From the NCBI GenBank assembly GCA_014155875.1, contig JACEFZ010006340.1:1-64000 (forward strand): a DNA stretch of 64,000 nucleotides. Reading direction: 5' to 3'. Made by a program: the position numbers and the translations under genes. Each line of letters opens with the position of its first letter. Positions within the stretch are counted from its first letter, which is position 1. The notes beneath the pieces were generated by a model. The model was not told where the DNA came from, searched no databases, and saw only the letters and a list, made by a program, of their open reading frames with translations. Source of the stretch: Cepaea nemoralis. Taxonomy: Eukaryota; Mollusca; Gastropoda; Stylommatophora; Helicidae. Of the stretch, positions 1 to 11,575 are shown piece by piece.

Positions 1-38
1 CTCATGGAATTTAATTTTCTTGTTTTTTCCCCTGGTAC

Positions 39-890
39 AGTGAAAGTATTTTCAGAAATATTGAAGATATGGAAGGAATCAACATTGGGGGACGATGCAT
101 CAATAACATTAGATATGCAGATGATACAGTCTTGATTGCAGACAATGAACAGGACCTGCAAAATTTAGTAGATGCGATTGTTACACACAGTGAACAACTA
201 GGGTTAGAATTAAATTGTAAAAAGACACAGATTATGGTCGTCACTAGGAAGGACGAAATACCACAATGTAATATACAAGTAAATGGGAATATTCTTCAAC
301 AAGTGAGCAGGTACAATTATCTCGGAACAGTAATAACATCTGATGGGAGATGCCTTGAAGAGATTAGAACAAGAATCGCCATGGCAAAAGTAGCCTTTAG
401 CAAGATGAAAAACATATTGACCAATAAAAAGATGTCAATTGAAACGAGAAAAAGAGTGTTGAGATGCTACATTGAACCTGTACTTTTATATGGATGTGAA
501 GCGTGGACAATGAGCAGTCAGGCTGAAAAACATCTGATGGCTGTAGAGATGTGGTTTCTGAGGAAAATGCAAAGAATACCATGGACAGCCAGAAAGACCA
601 ATGAACAAGTCCTTCAAGAAACAAATGAAGATCGTAAATTGATTAGAGAAATTAGACGTAGACAGTCAAATTTTTTTGGGCATGTTTTGAGAAGAAATGG
701 ATTGGAGAATTTGGTGACAACTGGTAAGGTCGAGGGGAACAGACCAAGGGGAAGACCTAGAAGCAAGTACCTGGATGGCTTGGCCTTGTGGCATGGTCGA
801 GACAGAAACATGGAGCTGATCCACGACTCTGGTGATAGAGTGAGATGGCAGAACATGACCGCCCACGCTTACCGGCATGGCACATGATGG
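39..890 (+). mobile_element. RTE-A LINE, 5'-truncated reverse transcriptase fragment
   Basis: One open frame (first Met at 69, stop at 885-887) encodes the palm-to-C-terminus half of a LINE reverse transcriptase. The frame is already open from about 39, upstream of that Met, so the start is a truncation and not a gene start. The catalytic motif IRYADDTVL lies near residues 13-22, followed by NYLGTVITSDG and a C-terminal block (FGHVLRRNGLEN, then GRPRSKYLDGL) typical of RTE-like polyproteins. Endonuclease and fingers are missing. The copy ends near an ATGG-rich tail at about 887. A second, shorter copy of the same family lies at 44991-45452. The intact frame suggests a fairly recent insertion. 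Clade assignment is by motif only. Confidence 0.85.
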
Positions 891-1570
891 ATGGATATAC
901 AATTACGATAGAATACTCAGCCACAAAAGGCATTCGTGCTTTCGTAACGCAGTTCAGTTTCACACACAGCGCATCGGCAAATCACTGCCTCATTCTTTCA
1001 GCTATGGCAAGCTCTCATGTCGGGTAACCAGTACACTCTCTCGCCAAAACACACGCATCCTTCCTCTATCACGGTCCTGTCCAGTCTGATCTCTCTATTC
1101 CTCAGTCTTGTGGTCACGTTGTACTTGACCCCTGTGTGGTCCGCAATAGTCGTGCTAGGTCGGATGTCTCGGTATTCTGGAAGTCGTCCTGTCCTTACCC
1201 CGTCTGTTGATGACTGGGGTCTCAGGTCATTCAGTTCAAGGTTGTACTGTCACTCACGGACATTGTCCTGTCTACATCCTTATGTCCTGTCTGTAGATGG
1301 ATACTCTAGTCCCGTCTATATCCTATCCATGGCATACTTATGTCCTGTCTGTAGGTTGGATACTCTAGTCCCGTCTATATCCTATCCATGGCATACATAT
1401 CTCCTGTCCTTGTCATATGTCCTCTTTCATACTCCCAGGACGCTGACAATATGTAATATGGAATGTGACACTGACACTAGACACGCGTGTATTTCTCACA
1501 CCACACACAACACGATTGACTGCCGTGAGGAGGTGGACTTTTTAAATTGATCTGAAAATATTTACATAAA
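891..1570. other. Unassigned stretch with no supported gene
   Basis: A 177-codon open frame runs through part of this stretch, but its translation is compositionally odd, carries an internal duplication and shows no recognisable domain, so I do not call a gene. The only structure seen is the 58-bp tandem duplication listed separately. Confidence 0.5.
1281..1397. repeat. Two-copy tandem duplication, period about 58 bp
   Basis: The block starting TATGTCCTGTCTGTAG at 1281 is repeated from 1339 with one extra base and a few changes. Confidence 0.85.
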
Positions 1571-1689
1571 GCAGTGGTCAGTTTGAGCTTATTGAAGAAG
1601 AAGAGGGGTGGGGTAGAAGAAGAAGGGGGAAAACAGCAGAAGCAGAATTTAACACAAAAGAATCAAGAATGAGAAGGAGAGGCGGCGGC

Positions 1690-1728
<39 letters not shown>

Positions 1729-1890
1729 TAGCAGCAGCAGCAGAAGAAGAAGAAGAAGAAGAAGAAGAAGAAGAAGAAGAAGAAGAAGAAGAAGAAGAAG
1801 AAGAAGAAGAAGAAGGAGAAGGAGGAGGAGGAGGAGGATTAGGAGGATTAGGAGGAGGATAGGAGGAGGAGGAGGAGGAGGAGAGGGGGA
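1571..1890. repeat. Compound purine/triplet repeat: (CAG)n, (GAA)n, (GGA)n
   Basis: A purine-rich lead-in reaches a GGC/CAG tract (about 1681-1742), then about 24 GAA units (1743-1815), then GGA units with interruptions to about 1885. CAG tracts can form hairpins and GAA tracts triplexes. The poly-Leu and poly-Ala open frame on the opposite strand is a by-product of the repeat. Confidence 0.95.
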
Positions 1891-2092
1891 GAATGAGACA
1901 TGAAGTAATGAATAAAAATTACAATAAGAATTACAATAGAAAAATATATCAAAGAAATTATACTTCTGTCCAAAAGAAATCAAACCCGTGACTAGTAAGG
2001 CTTCCTTACTACTCCCGTGTCTTAGTGTCCCAAGCCATCTACTAGATCCTGAAATTGTTAAGTGAAAAAAACTGACAACCCATAATTCTCAC

Positions 2093-2262
2093 CAATGCCC
2101 TTATCCTTGTCAGTCCTCTGCCAGATGAAGTAAGCACCCTTTTTAAGTCAGGAATACTCTTATCCTTGACTACACAATTCATACTTTCAAGTAGTCGCCA
2201 GAACAATTTCAGTTACTTGTCTTTGCTTATTCTTTGACACAACTCTGTCCCATTAATGTATA
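2093..2262 (-). mobile_element. RH-LINE-2 fragment (linker between endonuclease and RT)
   Basis: The minus strand matches, with indels, the linker segment also present at 31700-31800, 40400-40556, 42230-42400 and 63700-63900 (peptide pattern KLFWRL followed by an isolated QRTD-type segment). It abuts the start of an R repeat (ATTAATGTATATTATCAC), and the same junction recurs near 40556. Confidence 0.7.
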
Positions 2263-3266
2263 TTATCACATGTGTACATGAATGCAACTCTCAATGCATC
2301 TTGTAAATACACATTGATTACTACGAAATACAAGTTTTTAAAAAAAAAACACACACACGCACACGCACACACACAATGAAAATTTAAAACAAATTAATAT
2401 CCTGCGTGTGGCTGACTCGATCACATGATTTTTAATATGAATCAATGATGGACCCTGATATAACTTGACTGCTGAGGTTGAACGGGCTATGGATAACAGT
2501 ATAATCGAATCGGTACCGAAAAAAAAAAATATCTCCGGGTAGGCTAACTGTTCAATTTTAATTTTGACCGGTCTGTCAAGCGCCAAAACTCCTTAACACA
2601 TAATGCTATATTTATATGTATATCGTCTCAGCGTTTAGTAAAACTTTTATGACGTACATAAATATTTCATCACCACAAGACACTAGGATCATACGACTCA
2701 CTGTAGAACTCTACCATCACTTCTGTCCTATACTCGGCAGCTTCCTTTTAAAAGTATACCAAGTGAAGGCTACTTTTGGAGGTCAACATGGCTGAATGGA
2801 TACAAGCTTTCACTCTTGAACTTCCGGTTTGTTGAGGCCGATGTACGAACACATGTAAATACATTTGTGGAGAAAGACATAACAGCTATTTCAAGGGACA
2901 TTACTAAAGGAAGCATAAATGTATTCTGTGATTTAAATAATTGTAGTATTTATCTGAATCCTTTATAAAATGTTCATAGTAATTAGCGACAGTTATGTGC
3001 ACCATACGCAATGTGATACCAATTTTACACAATATTCAAAGTTTGTGTAAAAGTGATGGCATTATTTTATATTGTTTGAGAATTGTATAACCCATTATGT
3101 CATTTCTTCTGGATATTACATTAAATGTTTTATCCTCTTGATGGCAGGAAGGTATCTCACGTATCTTCTAGTATTTTTGTCCGGTCCTGTAAAAGGCCAA
3201 ATAAAAACAATTTCACTAGAATCACGATTCGAAACGTACACTTCATTTCTCATATATGATTTCACC
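2255..3266 (+). repeat. Composite dispersed repeat R, copy 1
   Basis: R is a multi-part unit seen at least six times here. In order: a lead ATTATCACATGTGTA with TGTAAATACACA; a (CA)n tract (2341-2374); a block ending GGTTGAACGGGCTATGGATAA (about 2473-2500); the motif AACACATAATGCTATA, a (TA)n site in other copies; a 90-bp slice resembling Tx1 RT (2685-2770); a tRNA-like segment with GGTCAACATGGC and GAATGGATACAAGC (2783-2812); an AT-rich stretch; and the motif TTTTTGTCCGG with GTAAAAGGCC (3173-3196). It runs straight into an eL42-derived piece. No gene is called. Confidence 0.8.
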
Positions 3267-3365
3267 AAGGTGAACTTACCGAAACAACGCTGCTCATTTT
3301 GCAAAGGTAAAAAGTGCAAACAGCACAAAAAGTCACCCAGTTCAAAGCAGGAAAAACCTCACTAC
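3267..3365 (+). pseudogene. RPL36A: Ribosomal protein eL42 (RPL36A/L44) 5' fragment, copy 1
   Basis: The frame reads [17 protein letters not shown], the start of eL42, a zinc-binding protein of the large ribosomal subunit. The start codon position holds AAG, not ATG. The similarity continues through a slightly deleted region to about 3364 (TCACCCAGTTCAAAGCAGG) and then switches abruptly to Tx1-like sequence. The full-length decayed copy is at 45463-45780 and a third fragment at 49929-49970, all downstream of the same R sequence. This is non-functional. Confidence 0.8.
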
Positions 3366-4708
3366 AATGACCTATATACAACAGAACCAGCCATCACACA
3401 AACACAGAATAGGTTCTTACAATACACAAATAAACTAAATGACAAAGATAAAGGCATACTAGCCAGAGCTCTTACATTAGTAGGTATAACACATGCACTC
3501 AATCAAATGCAAAAACACACAACACCAGGACCATATGGACTCACTGTTGAATTCTACCAACACTTCTCTCCTAACCTAGGCAATTTCCTTCTAAACGTCT
3601 ACCGAGAAAATTTTCGCAAACAAGAACTTCCCAACATTTGCATCATGTCCTACATAACACTCATATCTAAAGACAACACAGACAAGACACTCCTGAGAAA
3701 CTATAGACCCATCTCATTATTAAACACAGACTACAACATTCAAAATCACTTGCAAACAAATTAAAAATATTTATGCCATCACTCAGAAACCCAGACCAAC
3801 AGTGCAGTATTCAGCACAGAAACATTTACCAACATATACACTTCATTAGAGATTTCATCACATACACACACCAGACCAACAGTGCAGTATTCAGCACACA
3901 AACATATACCTACATAAACACTTCATTAGAGATTTCATCACATACACACACCAGACCAACAGTGCAGTATTCAGCACACAAACATATACCTACATAAACA
4001 CTTCATTAGAGATTTCATCACATGCACACACCAGACAGATTGTTAATCCTCCCTCTTATCGCTAGACCAGGAGAAGGCCGTTGTCATACTCATACTTACA
4101 CAAAACACTATCACACTGCAACATAGGACAATACTATAGACAGTGGATACAAATCTTGTATAAAAGTCCTGAAAGTAAGGTACTGGTGAATCATTCACTA
4201 ACTGACTGTTTAAGGGTCACAAGATCTGTCAGACAAAACTGTACACTATCACCAGTCCTGTATGTACTCACACTAGAACCACGCTTAGAAGCAAATAGAC
4301 GGGACACCAACAATAAAGGCACATGAATATAAGGGTTTAGGGAGCGGAAATTAATTGCTTATGCACATGACACCCCTTTGTTCCCTAGAACAAACATATC
4401 CATGACGAACATACTTCACACCTTCACAGTTAGCTTGTGAAGGATGTGGGGACAAAATAAACATACAGAAGTCTAAATTAATGGGTCTAGAAACGTGGAA
4501 GAATAAAGCGGATTTCCATCCAAATCTAACAGCCACAGACATAATGAAAATATACGGAATCACATTTCCATACGATCCCAGAAAAATACACACAGAAACA
4601 AGGCAATCACTGACAAAACAAATTATAGACATACTACATAGGTACACATACGAGTCAACCATCTTTGGAAGAAGCACAGTTGTAAACGTCTTCATCATTC
4701 CTAAGATA
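3366..4708 (+). mobile_element. Tx1-like LINE reverse transcriptase, degenerate
   Basis: Successive broken frames encode an L1/Tx1-type RT: PGPYGLTVEFYQHF near 3528, MSYITLISKDN and NYRPISLLNTDY near 3645-3735, SYSYLHKTLSHCN near 4085, VTRSVRQ with LSPVLYVLTLEP near 4215-4285, a damaged YADD position (AHDT) near 4364, and a thumb/C-terminal block with IYGITFPYDPRKIH near 4549. Frameshifts and an 80-bp triplication (3791-4030) make it non-functional. It continues beyond a mariner insertion at 5287-5412. Other Tx1 pieces lie at 33090-33433, 35665-36140, 46740-49065, 49971-50532 and 51475-51595. Confidence 0.85.
3791..4030. repeat. Three tandem 80-bp units inside the Tx1 RT
   Basis: CCAGACCAACAGTGCAGTAT begins at 3791, 3871 and 3951, an exact 80-bp spacing. 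Units 2 and 3 are almost identical and unit 1 is a little diverged. As 80 is not a multiple of three, each unit shifts the RT frame. The equivalent region near 50140-50220 has a single unit. Confidence 0.95.
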
Positions 4709-5286
4709 CGAGGGTAAGTTAATAAGTAAGTCACAAATGGCTGCAGAAAAATAACTAAATATGATAACAACTTGAAACCAGTTTATTTTTATACATACAT
4801 TATCCCTTTATTTCTCAACATAATTTCCACCAACATTGATGCACTTATCCCATTGTTTTATCAGTCCTCCCAAACCGGCTGCATAGAACTGCGTGCTCTG
4901 TTTTCTAAACCACGTTTTGACTTAACATTCAACTTCGGCGTCATTAGCGAAATGTCTCCCACCAAGGTGTGTTTTCAGTGTTTATGCTGACAAATGTTTG
5001 TCCCGTAAGGCGGTGCATAGATGGGTAGAAGAAGTTACGAGGGCGAGTCAATAATTCAGTCACACGGTACAGTGGGAAGGCAGGTAAATTAAAACAGAGC
5101 ACGTAGTCCTATGGAGACGGTTTGGGAGAACTGATAAAACGTGGGGATAAGTGCATCAATGTTGGTGGAAATTATGTTGAGAAATAAAGGGACAACGTAT
5201 GTATACAAATAAACTGGTTTCAAGTTGTTATCATATTTAGTTATTTTTCTACATCCATTTGTGACTTACTTATTACCTTATCCTCG
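4709..5286. mobile_element. Mariner-derived fold-back (MITE-like) element, TA target site
   Basis: Long imperfect inverted repeats of about 170-210 bp: CGAGGGTAAGTTAATAAGTA at 4709 pairs with the reverse complement of the end at 5286. Both ends are flanked by TA (4707-4708, 5287-5288). In one frame near 5108-5190 the right arm reads like a mariner transposase C-terminus (DKCINVGGNYVEK). A second terminus-like GTTACGAGGGCGAGTCAATA occurs internally near 5036. It interrupts the Tx1 LINE. No complete transposase is present. Confidence 0.8.
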
Positions 5287-5412
5287 TAATATGTTTAGCT
5301 ACAGTTTAAAATACCCCAAAACAGACGATACACACATAAACAAATACACCGTAAATTGCATCTTCAGCAACACAATTCACAGTATACAACACAAAACATT
5401 AATACAAGATAG
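5287..5412 (+). mobile_element. Tx1-like LINE, continuation
   Basis: The sequence after the fold-back element matches the Tx1 copy at 35665-35790 (shared AGACGATACACACATAAACA) and stops at the (GATT)n tail of an inverted LINE. Confidence 0.8.
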
Positions 5413-7234
5413 GATTGATTGATTGATTGATTGATCTAAGAACCGACATCTCAGCATTCGCGGCATTCCCATAAGCGCCCCATCCCCATCCTCAGAAGCC
5501 AGCGAAGAGTTCCAACCCCAATAGTACCAGTAGCAATCTGATTATATGTACGTCTCACCTTTCCTCTAAGCGTCGAGCATCGGCCAGATCCCCTCGTCAC
5601 TCCACGCTGTCGCATTCTTGCCAGACCATGGTGATCCATTTGCTCCTCCGTGGTGTACACGTGCTCCCACTAGGCCGCAACCACGTCTGCCTTATCATGC
5701 ATCAATACTCCACCACGTTTTGCAGAGTCTGCCAATCTGTCTGCCTGTTCATTCCCCAGCACACCAGCATGCCCCGGAGAAAAGATCCAGACGATGCTTG
5801 CCACCCGTGACTTCCGAAGCGAAGCAAGCCACTCTGCACGAAGCTTGCCTGTCCTCACCCTACTCAGCATGCTTTCTGAGTCAGTTACAATCACGATGTG
5901 TGTGTGTATCGTATTCTCCATCCAGCGGAAAGCTGCACTGACTGCCTCCACCTCCATTCTTAAGCTAGATGTTGTGGTATCATATGCCAGGCTCTCCTGC
6001 ACCAAACGTCGACCATTAGCCTTTGCCAAGAACCCCCAGGCACTTCTACTACCTCTCAACACCGAACCATCTGTGTAGATAATCACATCACCCGGGCGAG
6101 CATTATCCTGAATTAGTTGCTGGATTTCCACTTCCTGTGGCCCCTGCTGGCCACTCCCTGCACTCCCGGCTCAATGTGATTATAACTCTGCACAAGTCTG
6201 ACTGCTCCGCTGGCACTCTGACCCACTCCTCTCCTCGCCTAATGTTCTCCAAGGGGCACACCTGTCTGATCGTATCCTCCGCCTGAGCCATCCATGATTT
6301 CCCTCTTATCAGTCGCTGGCCCTTAACTGCGTCCAGCGCCTCATGCAACGGGTGATCTGTGTCAGCAGCTACTCTGAGGTATGCCTTCGCCTGCATCACC
6401 TTGAGCCTACCAGCAACAGTCGGCAAACCAAGGATGTACCGCATACACACCACTGGGGTGTCTCTGGTGCATCCCAGAATGACCCGCATAGCCTCGTTCT
6501 GTATGCGCTCCAATCTCACCAGCTGACTCTTTGAGACAGTGAGCAGTCCTAGTCCATAATCAATCACTGAGAGGATCAAGTGCTGGTATAGTCTGAAAAG
6601 CATTCTCTGCTCTATGTCCATTGCAGCCATAGTTTTAAGTGCGTTGAGTCCCTTTTGAGATCTTGTCACAACCGTCTCCACATGATCCTTGAAGGACAGG
6701 CTCCTGTCAAATGTGATTCCCAGATACTTCAGTTTGTTCTCTCTGTTGACGCTTCCACCATCTATCGTGAGGCTTGGAACATCAGCTCTCACAATCCTGT
6801 TGTCCAGAGAGCACCACAAAACAGCTGCCTTTTCCGGTGGATGACAGCACCCATTTCAGTGCACCAGTCAATCACTTTGTCTACTGTTGCCTGTAGCTCC
6901 TGGGCTGTTTTCTCTCTATCTCTCCCCTGCCTATATGCAAGAATATCATCTGCAAATGTTAGTATCCTTCCATCCCCTGGTGCTTCTAAGTTTGCAATTT
7001 TGCTCGTATACACGTTAAAGAGCACCGGTGAGATTGCGGATCCCTGTGGCAGTCCCGGGGTTAAAATATGTGGCTCTGAGGTCCATGCACCCAAACGGAG
7101 AGCAATCCGACGAGAATGTAGGACGGCCGCTATTCAGTTCACTAACCAGGGATTGACCCCCTTCTCCATCAGTGCGGTCATCAAAATATCATATCGAACT
7201 TTATTGTACGCATCCTCGAGATCAAGCGCCGCCG
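5413..7234 (-). mobile_element. RH-LINE-1, 5'-truncated, with RT and RNase H
   Basis: On the minus strand: RT palm with GLPQGSAISPVLFNVY and the catalytic FADDILAYR (about 7050-6930); a thumb/connection block with KYLGITFDRSLSF and RIQNEAMRVILGCTRDT (about 6750-6440); then RNase H with YTDGS (about 6075), an active-site glutamate, VTDSES (about 5890) and PGHAGVLGNEQADRL (about 5770); then a basic C-terminus ending near 5451. At least two frameshifts break the frame. The 3' tail is a short TCAA-type repeat (5413-5437). RT plus RNase H places it in the I/R1-like superfamily. A second copy on the plus strand is at 61780-62735. Confidence 0.88.
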
Positions 7235-7448
7235 CTTGGAAATAGATAACAAACCACCACATTATTAAGTCCCATTACCACAATTCTACAGAACATGTAT
7301 GCAAACAATTCAATGTAATGAACATTTAACACAGCAAATAACCAAGCAGGTATACTAATACTTAGTGAAAATTTTAATTTTGTTTAAATTCGAACAATTC
7401 TAGTTTTAGAGAAAATGTTTCATCATCCTTTAACTTCATTGTAACATT
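7235..7448 (+). mobile_element. Tx1-like LINE, 3' region
   Basis: Matches 35932-36140 closely (GAAATAGATAACAAA, then TACAGAACATGTAT). About 145 bp present in the other copy (35790-35932) are absent here at the junction with RH-LINE-1. Confidence 0.75.
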
Positions 7449-7585
7449 TATTATCATCATCATCTTCATCATCATTTTCCACTTCTGTCGTCAAGCGTCG
7501 TGGGGAGGAATAATTTGCGTTCCAGCGCCCGGTGGGCGGCACTGGATAGTGTCATTCCGTGTGGTTGTACAATGTCTTTGATGTC

Positions 7586-7810
7586 GTTTCTCTGTAACCC
7601 TGAATACTCTTGCGGTTGACGTGACCGCACGAGAAATGGAAGCGGTTCGAGTCGCACCAGTAACTTATGAAAGAATGGAGCCGGTCGCCCAAAAAGCAAT
7701 GGCAAACTACTAAGCGTAATCTTGCCAAGAAATCATCAATCAGCTGAAAGATGCTGATGTTGACAGCGATGTCCTGTAAAAGATATGCAAAACATTTTTA
7801 TTTATGTTGC
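7586..7810 (+). mobile_element. SINE-1 copy 1 (tRNA-derived), 5'-truncated
   Basis: Shares with the other copies the internal-promoter box B-like GGTTCGAGTCGC (about 7637), the conserved core AGCAATGGCAAACTACTAAG and the 3' end GATGTTGACAGCGATGTCC followed by GATATGCAAAA. It interrupts RTE-B; no target duplication was seen. Confidence 0.8.
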
Positions 7811-8150
7811 GGACATGGGTATATTTGGATGTTTCAGTAAGGGTAATAGTTGGTATGTAAGTGCACTAGCATTTTAACATCCAATTTCGATTTCTCTGTC
7901 CATTCTGCGATCTTCTGTGATCATACTTCCAAGATATTTGAATTCGTCTACTTGTTTCAGAGTTGTGGTATTTATCTGTATACTTAGTGGGCCCGGCGAT
8001 CTGCTAACTCGCATTACTTCGGATTTGGCTGCATTTATACTTATACTAGCTGACCCGACTGGGCTTCGCCCAGTCCCTGGTGGGGAGCATCTCATTTAAT
8101 TCATATAAGTAGTCATATAAGTTCTCGTTCCCGTTACCGACTATCTGTCT

Positions 8151-8827
<677 letters not shown>

Positions 8828-9973
8828 TCTGTCTGTCCAGTCGCTGGTGTGGAGCATCTCATTTAATTCTGAGTAGGTAAGAATCCGCTCTGCCTTCAAA
8901 ATGTTGACGTGAAGATTTTCTTCCTGCAGCTGCTTCTGTATTTGTTCATCAGTAAGCTCCATTTTTAGCCGCTTGACCACCCATCTGACTGTGTTTGAAT
9001 CAGTGTTTCTGATTCTGGTGTCTTGGTCCTCCTTCCTGTCACAAGTTTTTGTGTTCGTCTGTGGGTAGTCGTCGCTCTTCTTATTGGTAGTTTCATTGAC
9101 TGTAGGTTCAGATACTTTATTACAGCTTGCATGCAGACTCTCCAAAGGCAGGTTCGTCTTATTGATAGTCTGGTCGGTTTTCTCACTATGCATCTTGGAA
9201 GCTGCTTGTTTCTTTGTGCTATTACGACGTGCCATTTTCCCCCCGTATCAGGCTGCTTGAAATGTGTAAGGCGTCTTGGCTTGATAGCGCTGAGAAGTGC
9301 TGTCAAGCGAATCGTGCCGATATGATAGCGGAAAACATTAAAGATGCGATGATATTGTTCAACATCTTTAAGATAATTTCTTAAGCATAGAAAGATGAGT
9401 TACAATGTTATGCATTATGCATTATTTTTATGTAAACTTTGAAATTGCCTTAAAGATTGTATCATTATTTATTATAACTCATATGCCGGTATATAACTAT
9501 AGACAAAGAGTTTATAAATCTTTGAAAACGATACAACAATATGACTATAAGTTATACAACAATGTTATTAAAAGTTATGCCCCTTGAAATAACTTTTTCT
9601 AGAGTTAAGTCCCTTAGCTATATATAAATTTTAATGAAAAATGAAAAATGAAATAATACTGAGTAAGCAGGCGATTTCACACTAAAAAATATCACAGTTG
9701 GCAGCTCTGGAATGAAAGGAAGACGTGTAGAAAATTTCATCTTTGTTTTATATATATAGATTGTATCTCCTGCATGTTGAATTCAGATTATTAATATAAT
9801 TTTGCAGTCTGCTCTCGTCACTATACAACAGGCACTGATCGTCTGCAAATAGAAGTTCATTTATTTCCTGTGGATCAGTTGCTTCATCTGGAGTAAAGGG
9901 TTCTAAATTTTCTGAATCTGTTCTGTCGAGACTTGCTTCTTTGAATATTCTGTCCATGTAGATATTAAATAGC

Positions 9974-10076
<103 letters not shown>

Positions 10077-10504
10077 ACACATCCCTGTCTCACTCCTGTA
10101 TTGACTGTGAACATATCTGATATACCTTCCTGTGTTCTTATTGCACTTTGGCTCGAGTGGTACATGGCTATGATGTTTTCTAGCAGTTGCCCTTGTATCC
10201 CATAGTCTTCAAGGATGGTCCATAATTTCTATCTGTCTACTCTATCGAAAGCCTTTTCCTGATCTACAAACACAATATCCTGCTGGTCACTATATTCGAT
10301 AGTTTTTTCACATAATTGTCTAAGTATAAATAGTGCATCAGTGCAACTTTTACCTTTCCGAAATCCGAATTGTACTTTACTTAACTGTTGTTCAACTATG
10401 GGTCTAGCTCTTTGTTCCAATAGTTTGCATTCATTTTCCCTATATGGCTCAGGAGTGATATACCTCTGTATGTTTCGCACTCTCTCATATTGCCTTTCTT
10501 AATA

Positions 10505-10617
10505 TAACATTAAGTCTAAATATTTTCTAGGTGTAAATGAGACTACATAAAATATGTAGGAATTTCGGTCGAATGTGGGTCTATTAAAAGGATGCCCGAA
10601 ATAAGGTAAACACAATC

Positions 10618-10674
<57 letters not shown>

Positions 10675-10830
10675 ACACACAACTGGTGAGAATGCAATAA
10701 ATAGTCGCATATTTCACTTTAGACATGTAATGCACGTTGCTATAAGTACAAATCACTAAGCATACAGGACGCGTGTCAACTTACGTACCATGCAGAATGC
10801 AATATCTTCAACACTCAATAAACATTTGCA
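10505..10830 (+). mobile_element. Tx1-associated 3' region, with (CA)n
   Basis: Continues the sequence interrupted at 7448. It matches 36135-36446 (CGAATGTGGGT, then ATGCAGAATGCAATATCTTC). A (CA)n tract covers about 10622-10672. Confidence 0.7.
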
Positions 10831-10842
10831 ATATATATATAT

Positions 10843-10925
<83 letters not shown>
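10831..10925. repeat. (TA)n then (GA)n microsatellite
   Basis: (TA)n at 10831-10894 followed by (GA)n to 10925. The homologous locus 36448-36556 has only the GA-type tract. Confidence 0.95.
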
Positions 10926-10930
<5 letters not shown>

Positions 10931-10971
10931 CATATACCGTGTGTAGAGGAAGATATACAAGTAATGTGTGT

Positions 10972-11245
10972 GTAACTGCCCCATGCCGTTAATGTATATT
11001 TTGTTTGTCCTCGCTCTCTTTGAACTCAATCGTAGTCCATACACACTATTTATAGTAGTGATGGACTGAATTTTGCGTGTGGGTTAGCTTTCCCTATTAA
11101 CAGTATCCCTCGCCATCAGGCGAACCCATTCCGACTTGAGAGGTACTTGTAATTAACGTCCCCAAGTCAAGGACGACAGGTCAACATATTAGTCTAGCTG
11201 TCCGGTGTAGGGGTTGTACCGCTAACCTCGGAATCAGTACACCAT
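10972..11245 (-). mobile_element. SINE-2 copy a (tRNA-like head), uninterrupted
   Basis: The minus strand matches copy b (11392-11575 plus 18589-18725) and copy c (36611-36890): GGTTAGCGGT with acceptor-like flanks, GACTTGGGGACGTTAATTAC, TCGCCTGATGGCGAGGG, and CCGTTAATGTATATTTTG at the far end. This copy is an empty-site reference for the LTR insertion in copy b. Confidence 0.75.
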
Positions 11246-11391
11246 GTGTGTGTGTGTGTGTGTGTGTTTTTTTTTAAATTGTATTTTGTACACAACAGTG
11301 TGTATTTACAAGGTACCTTGTGTATTTTCATTTACAATTGCAAATCCAAAAGATACATTCACATACACAAGTGATATAATATACATTAATA
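11246..11391 (-). repeat. R repeat leading part, inverted, with (GT)n
   Basis: Reverse complement of the R lead (TGTAAATACACACTG-type, ACATTCATATACACATG-type), starting with a GT tract at 11246-11266. Confidence 0.6.
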
Positions 11392-11575
11392 GGCCCGCAT
11401 GACCGAATGGATACGAACGCGTGTTCTTAAACATCCGGTGTGCTGATGCCGAGGTTAGTGGTTCAACCCCTACACCAGACAGATGGACTAGTAAGTTGAC
11501 CTGTCGACCTTGACTTGGGGACGTTAATTACAAGTACCTCTAAAGTCGGAATGGGTTCGCCTGATGGTGAGGGAC
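11392..11575 (+). mobile_element. SINE-2 copy b, 5' part with tRNA-like head
   Basis: A tRNA-like head has box A-like TGACCGAATGG (11399-11409) and box B-like GGTTCAACCCC (11459-11469), at Leu/Ser tRNA-type spacing. It then reads GACTTGGGGACGTTAATTAC and stops at the LTR element target GGGAC. Confidence 0.7.

Noticed and set aside
13..40. Intron 3' splice site (pyrimidine tract then CAG) before the RTE-A frame
   Set aside because: The downstream frame is a 5'-truncated LINE; the resemblance is probably chance at the truncation point.
1017..1550. 177-codon open frame as a gene
   Set aside because: No domain, internal tandem duplication, odd composition, and no supporting neighbour.
1663..1983. 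Poly-Leu/poly-Ala open frame on the minus strand
   Set aside because: It is a direct product of the CAG, GAA and GGA tracts.
3791..4030. CRISPR-like repeat array
   Set aside because: Contiguous 80-bp units with no unique spacers, inside a eukaryotic LINE.
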